A DNA stretch of 6,392 nt, from assembly GCA_902477365.1 (NCBI GenBank), contig CABSGW010000155.1:1-6392 (forward strand). Reading direction: 5' to 3'. Both the position numbers and the translations under genes were made by a program. Each line of letters starts with the position of its first letter. Positions within the stretch are counted from its first letter, which is position 1. Positions 1 to 5,618 of the stretch are shown piece after piece. The notes under the pieces are model-generated. The model saw only the letters and a program-made list of their open reading frames with translations. It searched no databases and was not told the origin of the DNA. The DNA comes from an uncultured Prevotellaceae bacterium (GTDB lineage Bacteria; Bacteroidota; Bacteroidia; Bacteroidales; Bacteroidaceae).

Positions 1-929
1 TAATGAAAAGCCTCATTGGTTGCAGCTTGTCCACTTGTCGATGCTTTAACAGAAAAAGTTCCAACAGCTCCCGAATAGCTTGCCGGGGCCCCCTCTGGAA
101 GCGATGAAACATGAAGCCGTACCTGAGGAGCCATGACGATCTTTTTTTGTTCTGCAAAAATGCTGTTCCCATTTAAAAAATCATCAAAAGGATCAATCGA
201 TTGGTTCGGGCGTACAATAATACTCTCGAACTTAACACTGGGAATCACTAGTTCTCCCGACTGTTGTGGAAAAAGTACATATTGGCTCCAAACTGTTGTT
301 CGGTAATTCTCACCTTCGTAATTTTCTACTTGGAACGTCTTTTGTTGAGGCAATGGGATCTCCTGAACTAAAAAGCCCTTCAAGTCTGGCATCTTATTCG
401 TCAGGTTCTTAATACTGACCTTTGAATAAATTTTATAAGTAAGCACAACCGCTTCTTGTTCAAAGAGATTTGTTTTGTTTACTTCGGCCAAAATAAATAG
501 TTCGCGATTGGTACTTTTGGAATTGGAGGATGTCTTCTTATCAACGGGTAACACATTAATCGAAACAGGAGTCGATTTATATTTGCTGCCATTCTTCAAA
601 CTAATTTCAGCTGCCGGTATTGTATACTTTCCCGCTTTATGGGGCAACATCACATACGTATAAGTGACGGAAACACTACTAGTCTGTTTACCATTTATAT
701 TCGTGTAATTTTGCATCAACGAATGGCTAGGTCCATACAACGTTTCAGCAAAAGGTACAGAAGGAAAGCTAATTGAAGCTACATCGGCTGTATTGATAAT
801 AAATTGCAGTCGAAATTCCTCGTCACAGATAACGCTACGAGGAACTTCTGTTCTTACCTGAATTTTGTCGGCATATGCACCAGAAGCAAATAAGCAAATT
901 AACACAATAGATAAAATCCAATTCTTCAT
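1..929 (-). CDS. batD: BatD, N-terminal 309 residues (C-terminus off window)
   Basis: The minus-strand frame from ATG 927-929 stays open to the left edge with no stop. It opens with a clear signal peptide (MKNWILSIVLICLFASGAYA, cut before D21). Three beta-domain segments follow: about 21-128 (ends STPVSINVLP), about 143-275 (RELFILAEVNKTNLFEQEAVVLTYKIY, then VLFPQQSGELVIPSVKF), and the start of a third at about 282 (ASYSGAVGTFSVKAS). The second half of each unit carries a 'G-x-[YL]-x-I-P' strand (AGKYTIPAAEI, SGELVIPSVKF). The motifs NKTN-EQEAV-LTYKIY, DPFDDFLNG and SGAVG are those expected of BatD (Bacteroides oxygen tolerance protein). Family members are usually near 600 residues with a C-terminal membrane segment, so about half is visible. 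Expected location is the periplasm, anchored at the inner membrane; a binding or scaffold role in the Bat complex is inferred. It starts 30 bp after batC with its own ribosome binding site. Identification is strong; the missing end cannot be assessed. Confidence 0.94.
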   Translation of the reverse strand, partial: MKNWILSIVLICLFASGAYADKIQVRTEVPRSVICDEEFRLQFIINTADVASISFPSVPFAETLYGPSHSLMQNYTNINGKQTSSVSVTYTYVMLPHKAGKYTIPAAEISLKNGSKYKSTPVSINVLPVDKKTSSNSKSTNRELFILAEVNKTNLFEQEAVVLTYKIYSKVSIKNLTNKMPDLKGFLVQEIPLPQQKTFQVENYEGENYRTTVWSQYVLFPQQSGELVIPSVKFESIIVRPNQSIDPFDDFLNGNSIFAEQKKIVMAPQVRLHVSSLPEGAPASYSGAVGTFSVKASTSGQAATNEAFH

Positions 930-932
930 ATA

Positions 933-938
933 TTTCCT
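933..938 (-). promoter_or_regulatory. Ribosome binding site of batD
   Basis: AGGAAA on the minus strand, 3 bases before the batD ATG (5 bases counted from the AGGA core). It lies in the 30-bp batC-batD gap (930-959), the longest non-coding stretch of the window. Together with the signal peptide that follows, it fixes the batD start. Confidence 0.6.
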
Positions 939-959
939 AACGGTCTATTATTGTTACTC

Positions 960-1637
960 CTACCAGTTCTTTTCAAACTTACGTGGTGAGGGCTTTATCA
1001 TATTTTTCTTTACACGATCTTGTGCTTGCTGCTCGGCTTGTTTTGCCACATTCAACATCTGTTCGGCATTATCTTTAGACAGTTGAGATTGTTGCTGCCC
1101 TTTTTCCGGAGATTGAGAAGGAGATGGTTGCTTTTCCAGATCTTTTTCTTGTCGATTCGCCTCCGTATTTTCTTGATTTTGTGACTGGTCTTGCTGATTA
1201 TTCTCCTGTTCTTTTTTCAATCGCTTGCATAACTCCAAATTATAACGGGCATGATCGTCCTTCGGATTATTACGTAAAGCATTCTTGTAACATTCTATGG
1301 CTAAATCATATTTTTTTTGTGCCTGCAGAATGACACCCTCATTATGATATATTTGTCCTTTGTACCAAGGATTTTTTTCATTTTGCAATGCCTTTTCATA
1401 CTGTTCCATCGCATCTTTAGGCTGATATAACCGTAGAAAACTATTTCCTGTATTATAGACAGAACGTGGTGAAGTTACTTTTTTATATTCATCGATGGAC
1501 TCCACATATTTTTTTGAACGATACAACTGATTCCCCTTCTTGACGTCCAAGCTTTGGGCAAAACAAAAAGACCATGAAAAAAACATAGCCACGTATATCA
1601 CCAATTTTTTACTATAATAGGATTTCATCATAACCAT
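960..1637 (-). CDS. batC: BatC, secreted TPR protein
   Basis: A 225-residue exported protein. The N-terminus has three possible Met starts (1, 3, 4), a lysine-containing n-region and a hydrophobic core (12-26), with a likely signal peptidase I site after CFA (cut before Q28). Mature residues 29-140 form about three tetratricopeptide-type helical pairs; the clearest has GVILQAQKKYDLAIECYKNALRNNPKDDHARYNLELC at 101-137. A Q/E/N/S-rich low-complexity region (about 143-207) follows. The protein ends in a short basic motif KFEKNW, and a terminal tryptophan after a basic stretch is typical of BatC. TPRs suggest a binding role for periplasmic partners such as BatA and BatB (inference). One base separates it from the batB stop, with no clear ribosome binding site, so coupled translation is likely. 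Stop is TAG. Some family members fuse BatB and BatC; here they are separate genes. Confidence 0.93.
   Translation of the reverse strand: MVMMKSYYSKKLVIYVAMFFSWSFCFAQSLDVKKGNQLYRSKKYVESIDEYKKVTSPRSVYNTGNSFLRLYQPKDAMEQYEKALQNEKNPWYKGQIYHNEGVILQAQKKYDLAIECYKNALRNNPKDDHARYNLELCKRLKKEQENNQQDQSQNQENTEANRQEKDLEKQPSPSQSPEKGQQQSQLSKDNAEQMLNVAKQAEQQAQDRVKKNMIKPSPRKFEKNW
1017..1211 (-). other. Low-complexity Q/E/N/S-rich coding segment of batC
   Basis: Covers BatC residues 143-207. The encoded stretch is dominated by Gln, Glu, Asn, Ser and Lys with runs such as NNQQDQSQNQEN, SPSQSPEKGQQQSQ and AKQAEQQAQDRVKK. It links the TPR part to the conserved C-terminal tail and is probably disordered or partly coiled coil. 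No exact DNA tandem repeat is seen, so this is compositional bias rather than a repeat array. Confidence 0.75.
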
Positions 1638-1638
1638 G

Positions 1639-2658
1639 TTATTTGCGGAAAATCTTTATTTTATTCCATAATGGATTCTTCCTCTCCAAAACGCATACCT
1701 CTACAATGAACAACAGGCCTATCAGCAATGCAAAAATGCCAAATTGCTCATCGTATTCCGAATAGCGTATATTCTCAAGTTCTTTTTTCTCCAAACCATC
1801 CAATTCTTTGAATAACATGTTTTGAGCTGAAGATGAATTGTCAATATGGATATACACTCCTCCACCTGCGCTGGCAACTTTCCGGCACATATCTTCATTT
1901 AACATCGTCAGAACCGTTTCACCCTCTTTGTCGGTTAAATATCCTCCATTTGATGTTGGTATCGGTGTTCCTTCAGTACGTCCAATTCCCATAACAAAGA
2001 CATCTATCCCGTCTTTTTTTGCAACACGGGCGGCAGCTTCGGCATCACCATCATGGTTTTCTCCATCCGTAATAATGATCATCGCTTTTCCTATGCCATC
2101 CCGGTTGGTGAAACTTTTAGAAGCTAATGTAATCGCTCTGTTTAGATCTGTTCCCTGAGACGCAATCATAGAAGGAGAGATCGTATTCAAAAACATGCGA
2201 GCCGATACATAATCGGATGTGATAGGCAACTGGATAAAGGCTTCTCCTGCAAAAATAACCAAACCAACCATGTCCTCCTGCATCCTGTCAATCATGGTTG
2301 ATACAATCATTTTTGCACGATCTAATCTACTGGGTGAGATATCTTTCGCCATCATGGAATTAGATACATCAACTACAAATACCGCTTCTATACCTTGACG
2401 TTTTTGCACATCCACTTTTACGCCAAATTGCGGACGTGCCAACATGATGACAAAAAGAGTTGCAATCAAAATCAAAAGAAGTTCTTTAACAGCATATCGC
2501 CTTACGGAACGTTGGGGCATCATTGATTCTATTAAAGAACGATCCCCCATTTTTCGCGTAACCTTCTTTGTATTCCATATGCTATATGCTAAAACGCAGA
2601 GTAAAACAGGAATTATCCACAACCAATATAAATATTCAGGAGAAGCAAATCTAAACAT
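1639..2658 (-). CDS. batB: BatB, membrane-anchored VWA protein
   Basis: A 339-residue paralogue of BatA with the same plan: hydrophobic segments at about 9-26, 58-74 and 306-324, and a VWA domain at about 88-285. The MIDAS residues are intact: D97-V-S99-N-S101 (VVDVSNSMMAKD), T170 in SQGTDLNRA, and D198 in IITDGENHDGD. The basic loop 30-57 (KKVTRKMGDR...RSVRR) and basic tail (ERKNPLWNKIKIFRK) again place the VWA domain in the periplasm. The motif set and the position directly before the TPR gene identify it as BatB. A role as an interaction or scaffold protein in the Bat envelope complex is inferred from the VWA family and from the operon. It has its own ribosome binding site after a 13-bp gap, and its TAA stop is one base from the batC ATG. 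Length is normal and no damage is seen. Confidence 0.95.
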   Translation of the reverse strand: MFRFASPEYLYWLWIIPVLLCVLAYSIWNTKKVTRKMGDRSLIESMMPQRSVRRYAVKELLLILIATLFVIMLARPQFGVKVDVQKRQGIEAVFVVDVSNSMMAKDISPSRLDRAKMIVSTMIDRMQEDMVGLVIFAGEAFIQLPITSDYVSARMFLNTISPSMIASQGTDLNRAITLASKSFTNRDGIGKAMIIITDGENHDGDAEAAARVAKKDGIDVFVMGIGRTEGTPIPTSNGGYLTDKEGETVLTMLNEDMCRKVASAGGGVYIHIDNSSSAQNMLFKELDGLEKKELENIRYSEYDEQFGIFALLIGLLFIVEVCVLERKNPLWNKIKIFRK

Positions 2659-2665
2659 ATTTCAG

Positions 2666-2671
2666 CCCTTT
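2666..2671 (-). promoter_or_regulatory. Ribosome binding site of batB
   Basis: The sequence AAAGGG on the minus strand directly follows the batA TAG stop and lies 7 bases before the batB ATG (2656-2658). It is one of only two clear purine-rich ribosome binding sites in the window; the other precedes batD. It supports the chosen batB start. Confidence 0.6.
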
Positions 2672-3676
2672 CTAAGTCAGCTTTTTAAGCCAAAGTTCGC
2701 GAATAATGATTTCAACAATCAAGAGAATAAATGCCACAAGTGCAAATAGCTGGAACATCTCATATTTATTGCTATATGATTCTACTTGATATTTTGTTTT
2801 TTCCAGTTTATCTATTTCCTCATGTATCTCTTTTAATTTATGTTTTGAATCAGCCCTGTAGAATACTCCTTGAGTAAGTTTCGCTATTTCTGACAATGTT
2901 GTCGTATCTATTTCAACAGGCATTTGTCCATATCTAACTCCCCCACCGGGCAATGGATAAGGGTAAGAAGCCATACCATTTGTTCCGACTCCTATTGTAT
3001 AGATACGTATTCCATATTTTTGGGCTATTTCTGCAGAAGTCAACGGAGAAATATCCCCTCTGTTATTCGATCCGTCAGTCAACAGGATGATCACTTTACT
3101 CTTCGCTTTACTGTCCTTTAATCTGGCAACGGCACTTGCAATTCCCATACCAATAGCTGTGCCATCTTCAATCAAACCATGTTGCGGCATTTCACAACCA
3201 ACCTGTTGAAATAAACTTAATAATGCACGATGATCTGTTGTCATAGGACATTGAGTATAAGACTCTCCGGCAAAAACTGTTAAACCGATATTATCATTAG
3301 GGCGAGAGGAAATAAATTCTATTGCAACATCCTTTGCCGCATCAATACGATTGGGTTTTAGGTCCTCGGCCAACATGCTGGTCGAAATGTCGACCACAAA
3401 CATGATATCAATACCTTCCACACGCTCACTAGACCAATTGTTCGTAGTTTGCGGTCGGGCAAGTACCACCACTAACAAAATCCATACAATCGAATGCAAT
3501 ATGACTGGCAATCCCAATAAACGGATTCTCAAACTCTTCTTGATGAAATGGTATGCATAAACATCTGCAATACGAAAAGTTGCTTCCCTCCGTTTTTTAA
3601 AAAGGAACTGCCAACACCAATACGGTATTAACAACAACAGTAGGAAAAAATATTCCGGATGAACAAATGTAATCAT
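2672..3676 (-). CDS. batA: BatA, membrane-anchored VWA protein
   Basis: A 334-residue inner-membrane protein with three hydrophobic segments (about 8-25, 55-73, 308-327) and a VWA domain at about 88-280. The MIDAS metal site is complete: D96-I-S98-T-S100, T173 in EDGTAIG, and D201 in LLTDGSNNRGD. The loop between the first two segments is strongly basic (KKRR...KKSLRIR) and the C-terminus is basic, so by the positive-inside rule the VWA domain faces the periplasm. BatA and BatB are paralogous, and in Bacteroides fragilis the bat genes were linked to aerotolerance. BatA is distinguished from BatB by position: first VWA membrane gene after the BatX-like gene and before the paralogue that precedes the TPR gene. 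It starts at the ATG of an ATGA overlap with the upstream gene; no Shine-Dalgarno is evident, so coupled translation is likely. Stop is TAG. Length is normal for the family. Confidence 0.95.
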   Translation of the reverse strand: MITFVHPEYFFLLLLLIPYWCWQFLFKKRREATFRIADVYAYHFIKKSLRIRLLGLPVILHSIVWILLVVVLARPQTTNNWSSERVEGIDIMFVVDISTSMLAEDLKPNRIDAAKDVAIEFISSRPNDNIGLTVFAGESYTQCPMTTDHRALLSLFQQVGCEMPQHGLIEDGTAIGMGIASAVARLKDSKAKSKVIILLTDGSNNRGDISPLTSAEIAQKYGIRIYTIGVGTNGMASYPYPLPGGGVRYGQMPVEIDTTTLSEIAKLTQGVFYRADSKHKLKEIHEEIDKLEKTKYQVESYSNKYEMFQLFALVAFILLIVEIIIRELWLKKLT

Positions 3677-4749
3677 TGAAACTGAATCAATAAATAATCA
3701 ACAACCAAGTAAACCCAATATATCGTTATGCAAAGATAAACCACAGAGATCAAGTAATTAAACTTTTTCTCCTTGGTACTATGATGTATAAGATTGTCCT
3801 CTTTTTGAATGGGAAGTACTTGCTCCGTCTCTATAGGTGTACTTATTCTTATATAGTCTTCAACGATGGAAACACCTTTATTCCTTTCATCCTGAGAAAC
3901 ATCTTGTTTAGCAAACTTTACAAGATCCGCAGTCGTAAATAGTCTTCTCAGTTCGTCTAACATCTTGTCATCTTTACGCTGGATCAATTCTTTTATAATT
4001 TCCGTAGAAGTCATTTCATTCGCAGAAAAATGATACCTGCGCTGCATATAGGTTCTCAAGATATCTGTCAATGCGGTATAAAAGGCTTTAACATCTAATT
4101 TTGAGTTTGCACCCATTTCTCCCAGCTTCTTTTGTGCCCATTCATGAGGTGACAATTTTTGTTTTTGTTCTTTTTTTATGGAAACAATGGGTTTACGCTG
4201 AATAAAACGAAGTTCGTAACCGGCAAAAAGTACACAACTAATAAGCAGCAACAACGTTATGCACCATGTATTCTTCGAATCATCCCAATTTGCATATACA
4301 TCAAAAACATCTTTTGGCCCATATCCTGCCGTATTAGTAGTGTCTACAGCAACAGTCTCTACTTTTAGGCTCAGTTCGTTTCCTTTGTATTCTTTTCCTG
4401 CGATAGCAACAGTAAGCGGCTCTATATAGTAAAGGGAGTCTTCGAAAGATGTCAATACATATTGACAAATATGTTGGTGCACACTTCCATCTTGCTTTAA
4501 CGTATCATTCACGTTTTTACGCATAAACTCAATAAGAGGCATCTGCTTGTTCAAAGTCTCTATAGCAGGAAAGATCACTGCTTTATTGGGTGAATCGGTT
4601 GTCACCGTTAAAGTGAGCGTTGCTTGTTCGCCAATCAATATCTTCACTGGTTCAATCACCGCCTTCACTGAGACTGCACAATGCCCTATCATTACATAAC
4701 ACAGCCCTGCAAATAACAAGAAAAATCGTCTACTCATCATTTTCAGCAT
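3673..4749 (-). CDS. BatX-like two-pass membrane protein of the Bat operon
   Basis: A 358-residue protein between the DUF58 gene and batA, the slot usually annotated as hypothetical or BatX-like. An N-terminal signal sequence (residues 4-25, MMSRRFFLLFAGLCYVMIGHCA) is followed by a beta-rich periplasmic domain (about 26-150). Its opening (VSVKAVIEPVKILIGEQATLTLTV) resembles the start of BatD repeats. A membrane segment (about 162-178) is followed by a basic stretch (RFIQRKPIVSIKKEQKQK), so residues 180-330 should be cytoplasmic. That part is helical with the conserved-looking blocks KAFYTALTDILRTYMQRRYHFSANEMTSTEII and FTTADLVKFAKQ, reminiscent of DUF4381-type proteins of MoxR loci. A second membrane segment lies at 332-353, leaving only a few residues outside. 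Translation could begin at Met1, Met4 or Met5; Met1 gives the 7-bp overlap with the upstream gene. Its 3' end overlaps batA by 4 bp (ATGA). Cys24 follows I-G-H, a poor lipobox, so a lipoprotein is not claimed. Gene is certain; function is inference. Confidence 0.88.
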   Translation of the reverse strand: MLKMMSRRFFLLFAGLCYVMIGHCAVSVKAVIEPVKILIGEQATLTLTVTTDSPNKAVIFPAIETLNKQMPLIEFMRKNVNDTLKQDGSVHQHICQYVLTSFEDSLYYIEPLTVAIAGKEYKGNELSLKVETVAVDTTNTAGYGPKDVFDVYANWDDSKNTWCITLLLLISCVLFAGYELRFIQRKPIVSIKKEQKQKLSPHEWAQKKLGEMGANSKLDVKAFYTALTDILRTYMQRRYHFSANEMTSTEIIKELIQRKDDKMLDELRRLFTTADLVKFAKQDVSQDERNKGVSIVEDYIRISTPIETEQVLPIQKEDNLIHHSTKEKKFNYLISVVYLCITIYWVYLVVDYLLIQFQ

Positions 4750-5615
4750 TTACGTTTTGAGAACATTGCCATCAGCGCTTTTACATAATCTTCATCTGTA
4801 CAGATTGAAACATAGTCGACTTTGCTTTTGACAAATAAATCATGCATCACGCGTTGTTTCATGTTCCACCATACCGCATGAGCTTTTCTTGTTTCTTTAT
4901 TGGAAGTATCAATATAAAGTTCCTCGCCTGTTTCTGCGTCCAATACTTTTACAATTCCAACCTTTGGCAATAATGCTAAACTTCTATCATAAACTTGTAT
5001 AGCCATCAGGTCATGTTTTCTTCTCACCGTAGGCAACAACACCGACAGATCATTTCTATCGATAAAATCACTGATCACAAAAGCCGTACAACGCCTGGAT
5101 TGGATATTCATCAAAAATTTCAACGCACAATTAATATCCGTTTTACGATTGGTCGGTTCTATGTTTAACAGTTCACGAATGATATATAAAATATGCTTAC
5201 GCCCTTTTTTAGGCGGAATATACTTTTCAATCTTATCACTGAAAAAAATTAAACCGATGTTATCTTTATTCTGAACAGCCGAGAAAGCCAAGGTTGCAGC
5301 AATTTCTGTAACCATTTCCTTTACAAGCTGTACGTGTGTTCCAAAATTAGAGCTTCCGGACACATCAATCAGTAACATGGTTGTTAATTCGCGCTCCTCT
5401 TCATAAACTTTGACAAACGGCCTATTGAAACGCGCAGTTACATTCCAATCAAAATCACGAATGTCATCCCCTGTTTGGTATTCACGTACTTCCGAAAAAG
5501 ACATACCACGCCCCTTAAAGGCTGAATGATATTCACCCGCAAACTTTTCATTGGAAAGGACACGCGCCCTTATTTCAATCTTTCGGACTTTATTTAATAA
5601 CTCTTTGGCTTCCAC
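4743..5615 (-). CDS. DUF58 / VWA-domain protein, cytoplasmic MoxR partner
   Basis: A 290-residue soluble protein with no signal peptide or membrane segment. Residues 34-56 carry the DUF58 signature (KGRGMSFSEVREYQTGDDIRDFDW). It is followed by a von Willebrand A fold with an intact metal-ion-dependent adhesion site: D84-V-S86-G-S88, T159-D160 and S182-D183-F. DUF58 proteins are regularly encoded directly after moxR and are presumed partners of the ATPase, so a cytoplasmic adaptor role is inferred. The start is GTG (5613-5615). It is supported because the N-terminus (EAKELLNKVRKIEIRARVLS) matches the usual family start, and the only in-frame codon between the MoxR stop and this GTG is TTA. The C-terminus overlaps the next gene by 7 bp (ATGCTGA), which suggests translational coupling. 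No strong Shine-Dalgarno is visible. Family call secure; biochemical role inferred. Confidence 0.95.
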   Translation of the reverse strand: MEAKELLNKVRKIEIRARVLSNEKFAGEYHSAFKGRGMSFSEVREYQTGDDIRDFDWNVTARFNRPFVKVYEEERELTTMLLIDVSGSSNFGTHVQLVKEMVTEIAATLAFSAVQNKDNIGLIFFSDKIEKYIPPKKGRKHILYIIRELLNIEPTNRKTDINCALKFLMNIQSRRCTAFVISDFIDRNDLSVLLPTVRRKHDLMAIQVYDRSLALLPKVGIVKVLDAETGEELYIDTSNKETRKAHAVWWNMKQRVMHDLFVKSKVDYVSICTDEDYVKALMAMFSKRKC

Positions 5616-5618
5616 TAA

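Noticed and set aside
82..92. GGGGCCCC palindrome as a possible regulatory site
   Set aside because: It encodes the Gly-Ala-Pro of BatD inside a conserved linker (PEGAPASYSG) and has no flanking symmetry.
475..663. Plus-strand open frame of 62 codons
   Set aside because: Antisense to batD, whose frame is open throughout and matches BatD motifs; no family-like content in the plus-strand product.
930..959. Possible internal terminator or promoter in the batC-batD gap
   Set aside because: Only 30 bp, no GC-rich stem followed by a T-run, and no pair of Bacteroides-type -33/-7 elements; only a ribosome binding site is visible.
865..1086. Plus-strand open frame of 73 codons across the batC-batD junction
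   Set aside because: Antisense to the end of batC and start of batD; the hydrophobic product is a by-product of the A/T-rich reverse strand.
1124..1333. Plus-strand open frame opposite batC
   Set aside because: Complete shadow of the batC TPR and Q-rich region, no start context or protein-like composition.
1838..2158. Plus-strand 106-codon open frame opposite batB
   Set aside because: Antisense to the conserved VWA domain; its length follows from the codon bias of batB.
2444..2749. Plus-strand 101-codon open frame across the batA-batB junction
   Set aside because: Antisense to two well-supported genes, with no recognisable domain.
4675..4680. Lipobox at Cys24 of the BatX-like protein
   Set aside because: The preceding residues are Ile-Gly-His; His at -1 does not fit the lipobox rule, so an ordinary signal peptide is more likely.
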